A stretch of DNA of 64,000 bases, taken from the NCBI GenBank assembly GCA_018398805.1, contig JAGFBZ010000673.1:62001-126000 (forward strand), read 5' to 3'. Both the position numbers and the translations under genes were made by a program. Shown one piece after another: positions 1-9,800 of the stretch. The notes beneath the pieces are model-generated. The model worked only from the letters and a program-made list of their open reading frames with translations. It had not been told where the DNA came from and did not search any database. Every line of letters begins with the position of its first letter. Within the stretch, counting starts at the first letter, position 1. This stretch comes from Hirundichthys speculiger (taxonomy: Eukaryota > Chordata > Actinopteri > Beloniformes > Exocoetidae).

Positions 1-1129
1 AGACCTGCAAACTGCCCAGATGTGTAATGGTCAGCTCATCAAGCGCTGATAAGCACCTGGCTACAACCCTGGTACCTTAAATCCTGTGGAAGCGGTAAAG
101 AGTTACTTAGTGTTGTCCACGTTTTTGTCAAATAACTAATAGCACAGTGCAAAATGTCAGTTGTTGTTAATCTGAGGTTGACCCAGTTTGATCAGACGAT
201 TATGTATATGCAACATGAAGCACCAAGATAAATTAAAGCCAAACAATATATTTTATTACCACAAAATCTAATTTTGACTTTTGCAGGACTTCAAACCCAG
301 TTTTAGCATTTTACTTTGACATGAATGTAATGTAGATAGGCATCGTATTAGAAAATCTTTTTTTTTTTTAATAATCAAAGAATGTTTATTTAAATTTTTC
401 CATGAAATTGTGGTCCTGAATAACCTGCTGTCACAATAAAACACTCAAACTTTGAAACTCTGAAGTCTCTACTTTGAGGAAGAAAAGGATGGTGGGGCTT
501 TAGTCACAAAGACATGAGTTTTTCTGTCTATTACTTTTAAAGCTTCGTTTTTCTTGCCACTTGATGTTTCCTTTCTGTTCACTTTTGCTTTTACTCCTTT
601 TTCATTGTTTAGTTTTAGGAACCAATACAGCATGAAACTTTGTCATACTGTCATAAAAAATAATTTATTGGGACATGACTTATCTAGTTTTTGTGTACAC
701 TGACCGGAAATGATTATATACAAGTAACTTCTCATGGAATCACTGAGTTTGGAAGAGTTTTGTAACCAGACATTAATTTAAATTGGGAGAGCCAGCTGGT
801 ATCTGTCAAGTTACTTTATATATTGCAGATGTAACAACTGTGTTTAGTTATAGGAAAATCTTAACTTTCCTTAAAATAAACTCAAGTTGGTCAGCCATGT
901 TTTTGAAATGTAATTTTTCCAGCACACTGGCGCTGCGACTTGTGCGTCATCCCCAAACCACACCAACAGTTTGGTCGGCACGAGAAAACCTCCCTCTGAA
1001 AAACATTACTTTAATTTGAACGTTTTGCTGGTGTAATGAAAACATGCACATTTGAAGCCATTCACATTATCAAAGACAATGACAACATTGACGTTTTGAC
1101 TAACGACGTACGTGATTATGTATTATGGG
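1..1129. other. Non-coding stretch, nothing recognised
   Basis: AT-rich sequence with short poly-T runs. Open frames here have no domain, no codon pattern and no splice context that I recognise. Probably part of kcnq5 intron 1. Confidence 0.6.
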
Positions 1130-1577
1130 ATTTTTCTGGATTTTCTCTACTTCTTGTGTTCGTTGTCTCCTGTTTTGTCACTTCCTGCTTTATTTTGAAA
1201 GTCTGTTTTTGTCCCATTAAGTTCAGTTTTACTTCCTTGTGTCATATCTTCCTGAACGTCTGCACCTGTGTCTCATTTACCCCTAATCTATTTAAGCCTC
1301 GTCTTTTCCCGGCTTCCTTGTTGGTCCTTCTGTTCTCCGTTCTGTTTGTCTTGGCTCTGGTTCTGTTCAGTTTGTCTTGTCATGTCCAGTTAGTCATGCC
1401 TCTGGTTGTGCTTCAGTGACGTTAGTTTGGTTTTGTTTTAGGACATTCCTGCGCTGGCAGCGCTTTGTGTGTTGGATTTGAATCAAGGTCTTTTCGTTGG
1501 AATCTCGTGCTTCCTGCCTGCATTGCCTGCATTTTGGGTCCTCTCATCACTTCCTCAGTAGGACAGACAAGCCAGCA
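1130..1577 (+). mobile_element. Ty3/Gypsy-type LTR remnant
   Basis: Pyrimidine-rich sequence typical of fish Ty3/Gypsy LTRs. It has a 'cacctgtgtctcatttaccc' segment, then a TATA-like box (1288-1298), then a long C/T-rich R-U5-like stretch ending near 'gcattttgggtcctctcatc' (about 1528-1550). A start codon in a gag-like context follows directly at 1578. I infer the LTR from this order and from remembered family style; the left boundary is approximate and I see no second LTR copy or target duplication. It could be a solo LTR plus leader. Confidence 0.55.
1288..1298 (+). promoter_or_regulatory. TATA-like box of the LTR
   Basis: The sequence ctatttaagcc sits in the middle of the LTR-like segment, about 290 bp before the gag-like ATG, where the U3/R promoter of such elements lies. 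Activity is inferred only. Confidence 0.35.
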
Positions 1578-2130
1578 ATGGACCCAGCAGGAGGACAGAC
1601 CCTCAAAACCCTACAGGAGGAGTTGGTCCTTTCATGACCTCCACCACCGGCTCACGTCAGCCATACTGGGGACAACTGATGCTAGTATGTGCTCTCTGTA
1701 TATGGTCTGCTAATGAGGGCTCTGACCGCCAAGCCCAGCTTCCCTCTCTCTCAGCCATGGCGTCCAACCTTGAGGACTTTAAGAAGTTCAGGAAGGAGCT
1801 GGTGGATCTGATGTCCACACCACTGTCTGTCCCTGTGGTGGTCCTGGCTGCTCCCCAGTCCCTGCCAGTGCTGCGATCCCAGCCACCAACGCCTCAGCCT
1901 GTCTTGGAGGTGGTCCCAGACACACCTGTGTCTGTGGTGGTCCCGGACTCACCCCAGCCTATGCCTTCTCTGACTTAGCCACCACAGAGGACGTCCCTGC
2001 AGCCGCTGCCAAGTTTTCTGCAGCTGGTCCAGGTCTGCTACCCTCATACTGAGGAGGTCTGGGACTGCTACCCTGGTCCTAGCTTTCCTGCCCTCTGCAC
2101 TGGTCTCCTCAGCTCCTGATAGATGACTTC
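1578..2130 (+). pseudogene. gag leader and Pro-rich remnant of LTR element
   Basis: The ATG at 1578 opens with MDPAGG, a typical start for fish Ty3/Gypsy Gag, but the frame hits TGA after 19 codons. Downstream, an open frame from 1757 to 1978 encodes a Val/Pro/Ser-rich segment (MASNLEDFKKFRKELVDLM, then repeats of VVVPDSP-like residues). It resembles low-complexity Gag or spacer sequence. No capsid, zinc knuckle or protease motif is visible. The segment looks like the degenerate start of the element whose LTR precedes it; the right edge is uncertain. Confidence 0.4.
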
Positions 2131-4433
2131 TTGAAGGCAGGACATGTTGCTCCCAAATCTGTGTACTTTCTGCATTAATGATGCCATCATAGAATTGGAA
2201 TTTCTTTTTGCCACTGACATGACCCTATATCCATCACAGTCTTGTTTTGGACTCGTTTCACCTAAGTCTGGGTGGTACTTTCTGAATCTGGATTACATGG
2301 TGTCCAGTTTGTACCAATTTGTCTCGCCAGAGTTCACATTTCCACTGTGTGATGGTCCAACCCAGAATTTTCTGGGTTTAGAGGTCAACACTGGAGAAGA
2401 TATCAACTACAGAGCAAAGACGGTTTTTGACGAGGTGCCATCTGAAGGTTAGAAGATCATGGTTGCCCACCTTAGAGCCCCTACACATTGTATGATTTTG
2501 GGCTGTTGCAGACGAAAGATCACCATTGTGAATGAATCATAGGGATATCTCTTGTCCAAATCACCTTCATCCTACGATGTGAGCAGTTTAACAATAGACT
2601 TCTGTACCAAATCTGATACAACCAGATTTTCATTTTTTAACACTGTCGGTCAATCCTACAACTCCATCTACTCACTGGCCAATTAAAATGCTAAATTGAG
2701 TTGTGCATTATTTAATGTGACTTCGTGCCATTCCAAATAAAAATAGAAGTCCAAAGTTTGGCCTCTTCTCCCCATCTATGACCAGCAACACATTCTTCTG
2801 TTTTGCCACTTCATGTTTAAAGCATTTTTGGCACAATCGTAGCCTGAAATTCAAGGGCTCATCAACGTACAATCTGCTCGTACAATTCTAGACATCATAC
2901 TCAAGATAAAGCAAATGCAAATCACACAGTGTGAGACGTTATAATCTAATACAATGGCAGAAATTGTGCAGTGTACAGGGGCCCTTCACACTTCATTTTT
3001 GCAAGCTGCAGAAAAATGTGTCAACAAATGAAATTGAACAGACGAGGCAAAAGTATTAAACGATATGCAATTAAATTAAGTCAGAGTAGATGAAGTCATT
3101 TATTTATTCATTCATTTACTTGGACATTTTCCAAACCTTCCCAAGTTTTCCTGACTTGATGTTTTAAAATGCAACCTCAGTTTGATGTGTCAAATGTGAA
3201 TTAATGTTGATTCTTATGCCGCCTTCGGCGTTGCACTCGTCACTGTTGTGCACAAGCAGCAGTTGGCTGGTGGTTCTCTACAGCGTGGAAAATAAATTCA
3301 AATCGGTTTATTTGAATTAAAGTGACAATGAGCATGTGTTCATGACGCATCAACCGAAATTTGCTCTTCTCCTTTTTCCGATGCTGATGAGTCCAAAACA
3401 AGGTTTCTATTAAAAAAGAAAAGAAGACGACTCAGGAAACTCATTAGCACTGTGATAGCCTCCCTGTCCGCTGCTCTTTATGTTTTCATGATCCATTAAT
3501 TATGGTGATGGTGAGACATCCTCTGTTGTGACTGCTCCAGTGTGTAATTACATGGTGGCTTCATTAGTGCCACCTCACACTCTGTGTGACTGCACAGGTG
3601 GCTGGCGTGTGTGTTTGTCTCAACACCAAGCGCTTCCTCTTCTTATCTCCTTCTCTCCCAAACTGAAGCACCTCATCTCCGCTCCGTAGGCCGTCTGTGG
3701 AGTCTCAGAGCTTCCTCTTAATCTGAGAGGGAGAATCTGATTGATTACCACTTGATCTGCTGAGTGAGATCAGTGTTTTCATTTCTACTACTTCAGATCA
3801 AAGGGTTTAAAGTGACGAGCAGCATTCAAAGATGCTAAACATCCAGAAACCATTTGGTCAAAAGATCCACTTCGCCAGTGGTGCTGATGCCACCGTCCTT
3901 GTTTTTTCTTCATCTTCACTTTTTATGCCTGAGCTGCCGAGGTCAATAAAAAACAATTAAACATGAAATTACTTATGAGAGAAGATGATTTCTTGCTGGA
4001 AATCTGCTGATCTGTGCCCTGGCGGAGCTGGCCGGCCCAATACAACCTCAGGTTGGGAGCGGCTTGATTGATGAGAGGAAATGGTGGCGAGACGAGAGCC
4101 GTCCTCTGCCAGTGTCCAGAAAGCAGCAGAGAAAATGCTTAGCATCAGACACTTCCATTTGAAAAGATTACATCATTCCCCCCTTTTGGGTATAAATGTG
4201 TACATATTTATCATCATAATTAATTAAATGGTCAAGTAAATGCAGTGACTGATGCTCTGTGACTGTCATTATTAAACAAAAACTAAGCCTTAACGCAAAA
4301 GCAGAAAAACCTGTCGCATGACATGATTCAAAGGCTCATAGACCACCTTCAGCCGCAATAATATGAAATAAATGTTGTAAATGATTTAAGCTTGAGTTAA
4401 ATAAAGGCCACAGTAGAAACATTAGACTCCTGC
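2131..4433. other. Non-coding, possible old repeat at 2150-2720
   Basis: Positions 2150-2720 read like an old dispersed repeat (an open frame without domains, then stop-rich sequence), but I cannot assign a family. The remainder to 4433 is AT-rich with no exon-like reading frame. Confidence 0.4.
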
Positions 4434-5025
4434 ATGAATCACCAGCTTCTCCTGGTGGAGGGGTTTGAGTACCCCAACGATCCCAGGAGCTGCTGTATGT
4501 GACGTTATGGTAGGAGGCAGCTAAAACATAAGTTATTTCCATAAATAAATGAGTATGTTCATCCTACATATAGCTTAACTCTTAGGCCAGATTTACTAGA
4601 GAATCCTTCCACCCTTTCTTCTGTCAGAATTTTGGTCTCAGACTTTATTCTCACCTGCGCCTCATCGCACTCAGCTGCAAATGGCTCCAACTCCTTCCTC
4701 AACACGCAGCTGCCTTGTTAGGGTCTTCCAGGTGATTTAGCCTGGGGGCTTAGGGAAGGCCAAGAGCAATTCACGAGGATGCATGTGGTTTTGAAGGAAC
4801 AAGGAAGTCCCAATGTCCCTCACCTGGTCGTGGGCTACCGAGGCTCTGCCCCGGAGTCGGGCCTGGGTTGGGGGCTGGACATGCACCTGGTGGCCAGATC
4901 TGTACCTGCGGAGCCCGGCCAGGTGAGAGGAGGAGTCGTCCAATGCGTGTGATGAAATATGGGTGACAGCCGAAGGTATGGGTCTCATCATCCTCACCAT
5001 CCATCTGGAATTGAATAAATACATA
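4434..5025 (+). repeat. Dispersed repeat, LINE 5'-region-like, copy 1
   Basis: The block around 4455 (ggtggaggggtttgagtacc...) closely matches the block at 35023 in this window (ggtggaggggttcaagtgcc...), both followed by 'ggagctg' sequence. The GC-rich part 4830-5000 (cctggtggccag, gcggagcccggccagg, gacagccgaagg) resembles the leader of a LINE family common in fish. Family assignment is from memory. The open frames on the - strand across 4737-5034 have no protein support. Confidence 0.5.
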
Positions 5026-6773
5026 TGGGAACACTCTTTAAAATCTTTTAAATAATTTTATTTTTTTGTAATTCATTTTCCACATGTGTGCATTCTTTTG
5101 TCATCATATTTCTACATTTATTTTGTCATTCATTTACAAATGTATTATTTTCATTTACATATTTATTCTTTTGTGGCAATTTTTTCTTATAAATATGTTT
5201 TATCGAGTCTGACTTAATTTTTCTCTTTTACTGAGCATGTGTTCTTCAGCACCATACCTTAATTGTTTAGAAAGGTAGTTCTTCCAAACACTTGTCATAT
5301 CTCATGAGAAAAATTCTTTTCGTGTTGGAAAAAGGAAATTTGTGAAAAGTTTAGTCTGTGCGAGTGAACTCGGCTTGATCCAAGCTGTACAACATCACAC
5401 ATCCTGAGCTCCTGTGTCAATCAAAACCCCACATCGCTGATCGCTGATCTACACAGAGCTGTAACTTGAAAACACAGCATCTCAGAAAGACAATACAGAT
5501 AATATAATAAGAAGTTTGCTTTGCGTGTGTGTGTATTTCAAACCTAAAAATTCTAGGAGCCCAAGTGTGGTCCTAACCCACCTATTTTTTGATCAGCATT
5601 TTGTCAGCTTGCTGGCCTGAGAAGAAAAATAAAATAAAAAATACTGAGCTGAGTGAGAGTTGAAGTGTAGTGGTCATTTCTTCTGTCATAAAACAGGATT
5701 TCCTTGTGAGCCGTTAGTAGGAAGAATATTTCATCAGCCTACACTTCTGCTCCCTTTATATAAAGAGCATAAATATATTTGATGAGGTCAACAGAGTAAC
5801 CACAGCAACAGATCTGAAGGATGGGCAGACAGGGCTGAATGTGTGTTTATTTGTTTTTTTTTCTTTATTTGTTCCTTCTAAATGCTCTGCTTATTGTGCT
5901 ACACTTCCTGCCCTCCAGGTGCTGCAGGGCTTACTTTGCAATTCCCTGTAAAGTCTTAAATGCTGCACATACAGTATAAAGATATAATGTGTACCCTGAC
6001 GGTGTCATTCTGCAGGGATGGAAGCTGTGGAACTTTCTAATTGGAGAGAAAAGTGTGATGAACAATATTAGCACATATCGAGAAGGTGCAAGGTAGTCCT
6101 CACCCCAATAATATCTGCACAACTCTGCTTTTATTAAAGAGTTCACGCAAATATAACCCTAACAGGTAATTTTTTCCCTTACATGTGAGAGCGAATGAGG
6201 GATGAATGAGTTATACATGAGGTGGTAAGTTTAGTATTTGTTTCGCTCTGGTTCTCTGCTCTTCAGCTTTGATGCCTCTGTGCTGAACTTGCCAGTGAGC
6301 CTCACGTTCAAAGATGTTTATTTAATCTCGTGTTGTAGATGACACAAATTGTCTGCTGTGGGAACCCTTAAAGGGAAGGGGGGGAAAAATGTGGATTATG
6401 GGTATTGTAGTTTTGGAGACAAAGCATGAGCATGGTTGACGGACGTTTTCCTGTGCATCAGTTCTGCTGCTCATTGATGCAAAATCCCCTCGGGGACACT
6501 TTCCCATCTGAAGTGTACATGAGTCTCCAGAAGCATCCTTGGTGAACTGGGAGGAATGAGAGCACGTGTAGGGATTTGAACCGTATTTGGATAGATGCTG
6601 ACTTGGAAAAAGAACAGGACTTACTGACATTTCAGGGACACAGAATGACTAACGGGCCTTGTGATTTCCGTTTTTGTTGTTCTGTAGTCGTGCTGGTTGT
6701 TTAGCGACTCCAGAGGTACCAGAGATTAAAATTAGATAAAAAAATGAGCATAAAATGGTTACTTTAAAGTTGG
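5026..6773. other. Non-coding, AT-rich
   Basis: Contains T-rich and A-rich runs and short unsupported open frames on both strands. No exon, RNA gene or transposon terminus was recognised. Confidence 0.5.
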
Positions 6774-6793
6774 CTTCTGTCCTGTGGTTGCAG
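6774..6793 (+). promoter_or_regulatory. Possible 3' splice acceptor before the small membrane-protein ORF
   Basis: The sequence ending ...ttctgtcctgtggttgcag at 6793 fits an acceptor, 98 bp upstream of the favoured start codon. If used, the ORF is a terminal exon and an upstream 5'-UTR or coding exon exists. The frame stays open across the acceptor, so a spliced in-frame N-terminal extension is also possible. Confidence 0.35.
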
Positions 6794-6891
6794 CTCAGTT
6801 TCCATCCATCCATAGTGAAATGCGTTTCCCAACAAGACAAGGCAAAGGAGAGCCTTCGTGCCCGGGGGGTACGCACGCAGCGGGGTACGTG

Positions 6892-7254
6892 ATGGACTCC
6901 TGGGGCAAATGGAAACTTCATTGTCTCGGCCCACTGCACGTGGAGGATGTCGAAGACGCATTCATTTTTGGATTTATGATCACAGGATTTCTACTGATCG
7001 GCGCAGGTGGATTCTTGGTGTATCGGAAAATTAAACGCACGGAGGCTACAAATTCGGATTCGAGGAAAACTTCCACCCCGCCGGACGTGTGTGAGAAAGT
7101 TGACAACGTGATTAAAAGACTGGAAGACATGGATCGGAAATTGGGAGCGATTCAGAACTTGAATCAAACCCAAGGGATGATTCTGGACTTCTTTGGGCGA
7201 ATGGACAACAATCTTGGAAGGATTCACGCGTTGATCAGGGAGAATGGCCAATAA
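6892..7254 (+). CDS. Uncharacterised single-pass membrane protein with C-terminal coiled coil
   Basis: I do not recognise this protein. From the ATG at 6892 it is 120 residues. Residues 1-23 are a short N-terminal stretch, acidic near its end (HVEDVED). Residues 24-44 form one hydrophobic helix (FIFGFMITGFLLIG...), followed by a basic RKIKR cluster, so the C-terminus is predicted cytosolic (type III or signal-anchor). A Ser/Thr/Pro linker leads to a helical tail (65-118) with V70, V73, L77, M80, L84 and I87, then L98, F101, L108, I111 and I115 at coiled-coil spacing. The start was chosen for its purine at -3 and G at +4; in-frame ATGs at 6784 and 6829 would add about 36 or 21 residues. A 3' UTR with poly(A) signals follows. 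Codon use and the sharp end of coding character at the stop argue for a real gene, nested in kcnq5 intron 1 on the same strand. Confidence 0.7.
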   Translation: MDSWGKWKLHCLGPLHVEDVEDAFIFGFMITGFLLIGAGGFLVYRKIKRTEATNSDSRKTSTPPDVCEKVDNVIKRLEDMDRKLGAIQNLNQTQGMILDFFGRMDNNLGRIHALIRENGQ

Positions 7255-7702
7255 TTCGGAATATTGAAGTATTCCCACCAGAGAAATCCAGCAGAACTTC
7301 AAGGCTAGACGGAGAGTTGTGTCTCAGCCTGCCCAAAAACAATCCTTTTCTGTTTTGGCTCCCTGGAAGCGCAGCCTTCAAGGCCGCTCCCTTATCTATT
7401 CTCCTGGATGCTGTGTGGCTTGGACGCTTCTACCCCCCCCATTCCCCCCTCTGCACCTGGAGACGGATCTTCAGGCGACATGACTGCACTCCCACTACAC
7501 TGATCAACACGCACTCCCTCCCCCACTTCAACGTCTTCGCTGGCCCCCCCTCCCGCCCTGCGCACCTCCCCCTTCTCCCCCGTGTGGCGATGGACTGACT
7601 GCGCGATGCCCCAAGGCTGGCTGCGCGCGCACAGACTGTCAAAACTGGGTTATCCGTCATCATGTTTCTATCAATGTCCTGTGTTAAGTCTGTACATGCT
7701 TA

Positions 7703-7708
7703 ATTAAA
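7703..7708 (+). terminator. Proximal poly(A) signal ATTAAA
   Basis: ATTAAA followed within 10-25 bases by a GT-rich then T-rich stretch (tgtgctgaggtg, then T12). This is the usual arrangement of a cleavage and polyadenylation site. Confidence 0.5.
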
Positions 7709-7966
7709 TGTGCTGAGGTGTTTTTTTTTTTTCCCCTCTCACGACGTGTCCTTTTGACACGTAGTGGGAGATGTTCTTTTTTTAACCTCCACCCCTCCTT
7801 CCCCAATGTTATCTTTTTCAATCTAAGTTAGCGCGGAGCGACACTAGTTGCTTAGCCCCAGTCATCATCGACATCCATGTCCTAAATGTTGTTGTTGTTT
7901 TTTATATGTTTCTTGGATGATGTACTGGAATGCAATTTCGTTGTACTGGGACGCTGGTTCAATGAC

Positions 7967-7972
7967 AATAAA
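7967..7972 (+). terminator. Distal poly(A) signal AATAAA
   Basis: Canonical AATAAA in the context 'gttcaatgacaataaatcc', typical of vertebrate mRNA 3' ends, about 710 bp downstream of the stop codon of the small membrane-protein gene. Confidence 0.55.
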
Positions 7973-7990
7973 TCCTCTTATTCCTTATTC

Positions 7991-9561
7991 CTTATTATAC
8001 ACTGGCGGCATGATGCACACATCGATCGGAATTATGGAGACACATTTATATGGAAACAAGCCTTTAAGGAGACGTGCAGTGCAAACTTTACGTGACATTA
8101 ACTTGTCATCAGAGCTGTCCGGAAGCCTTACAAGAGAGGAAAAGCATGGACACGTTTCACATCCTCTTCTTGTGCTTAACAACTAAACTGTGGACAAAGT
8201 AAGGTTTCTGTAATTTTGGTTTAGTTGCACTTTTCTTGCCGGTCTGTGAGCAGGCAATAAAAATACAGCCTTATCCATTTAGAGCACTGACGCAGCAGAT
8301 ATTCAAAGCCTACCTTCTTACTGTCATCTCCAGGCGTTTCCGTTGAATTTAATGTCCTCACATGCAGTTTATCTGCCTTATAATACAGCTGACCCATACT
8401 GGCTGTGCTCCTACAAATGTCAATGCAGTCTGCACTCCATCACTGCGACGGCTTGTGGCCGGTCACCCCCACTACAGGCTGACGTATGTGGAGAGGGGGG
8501 GTGGGGAACTGCAAATCAAAGATCCCAAACGATTGTGTGTGAATTCTAATATTGGAAACTGAGGCGTGATGGATGATTCCTATGTGTGAGAGTCTGGCAC
8601 CGACGGCAACAGTAACCTGATGTGTAACACTCTCCGTCGAAAGAAAATAGGAGGAGAAGCTAGTGCTAATGAGGTGATTTGTCGTAATCAGGATTTGTCG
8701 GGTAAGTTGTCCTGACGTGATCTCTGTGCCCAGCGGCGAATGGCAGAGTCCAGATAAGGTCAGGCAAAGTCCTGCATACGTTACTTGGATTTCTTTGGCA
8801 GAACACTAATTTAATCTCCTTCAGACACTTTCTTCCTGTCCGCCGGGTGCCGGTGCTTGTTAAGACCTTTGTCATCTTGCAGGTTGCTGACGTACACTCC
8901 CATCATGCCTTGGTGGTGCAGTATGGAAAATGAACTGGAATTTGTGATTCCCTATCATGTCACAGAGGCCTGTGATGCATTGAAATATGATGTTGGGACC
9001 GCAGGTAACCATGGTGACAAGTCTGACGCAGGCAGCGTTGTAGATCATAGGGCTGGCCAAGAATGGCTTTTTAAGGGCTTCGGAGCTTCGTAGGAAGTGG
9101 GCAACCAATATTTGAAGCTTGCGGTGGGGATCTGGAGGGAGGGGGTTTGACGATGAAGTTGATGTTCAGAGAGGGTTGGACTCCATCCCTCAGAAGAGGC
9201 CACCGGTCCAACTTTCAAGGGAAACCGCTGCCAACAGATGGCAAACAAGAGGCCCAGGCGGTGGTGGGCATTACCTGGAAATCCTGGAAAAACAGCCACA
9301 TGGTGGACCAAATACTAACAAGTGAAGTTCTGCTTTTTTCCTTTTTTTTTTTTTTTTTCGTCACACTGTCATGGCTGTCTTACCACAGGGGCAGGCCGGA
9401 TTGTAACCATGCTTGACAGATCTGTCATCTTAAAACCACATTTAAAACCAGATATCCGAGTATATCCAAATAAAGATCCAGGTATCCAAGTATTTGGATC
9501 CAGTTGTACTAATTTATATATAACTAATTCACACAATCGCAAAATTCATCTTTTTTTTTTC
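7991..9561. other. Non-coding, nothing recognised
   Basis: Mixed-composition sequence with overlapping short open frames on both strands (8850-9320), none with a recognisable domain. A T16 run lies near 9343-9358. Confidence 0.45.
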
Positions 9562-9569
9562 CTCTATAT

Positions 9570-9792
9570 CAGGGGTGTCAAACTGATCCATGAAAGGGCC
9601 GTGGGTGCAGGTGCAGGTTTTTGTTCCAACCATGCAGAAACATTCAGTTTCATTTCATTCAATCAACTGAACTGGTTCAGACCTTTAGTGAAGACAACTA
9701 GTTGACTGACTAAAAGTCAGCTGTGCTACTGGATGGTTGGAACAAAAATCTGCAGCCACACGGCCCTTTCACGGATCAGTTTGACACCTGTG
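9570..9792. mobile_element. hAT-type MITE with 8-bp target duplication
   Basis: A 223-bp non-coding element. Its ends are inverted repeats: CAGGGGTGTCAAACTGATCC at the left and, read in reverse, CACAGGTGTCAAACTGATCC at the right. The inner arms also pair (gggccgtg... and ...cacggccc; ttttgttccaacca and tggttggaacaaaa). It is flanked by a perfect 8-bp duplication, ctctatat at 9562-9569 and 9793-9800. An 8-bp duplication with CAGGG-type ends is the hallmark of hAT-derived MITEs. Confidence 0.9.
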
Positions 9793-9800
9793 CTCTATAT

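Larger units (their letters stand above)
7255..7990 (+). other. Probable 3' UTR of the small membrane-protein gene
   Basis: About 730 bp following the stop codon, C-rich at first (7420-7580), then T-rich, ending just after a canonical AATAAA. Two poly(A) signals are listed separately. Open frames within it on either strand show no domain. Confidence 0.6.

Noticed and set aside
1036..1419. 127-codon hydrophobic open frame that looks like a membrane protein
   Set aside because: It lies in the pyrimidine-rich LTR-like region. Poly-Leu/Phe/Val frames are expected from C/T-rich DNA.
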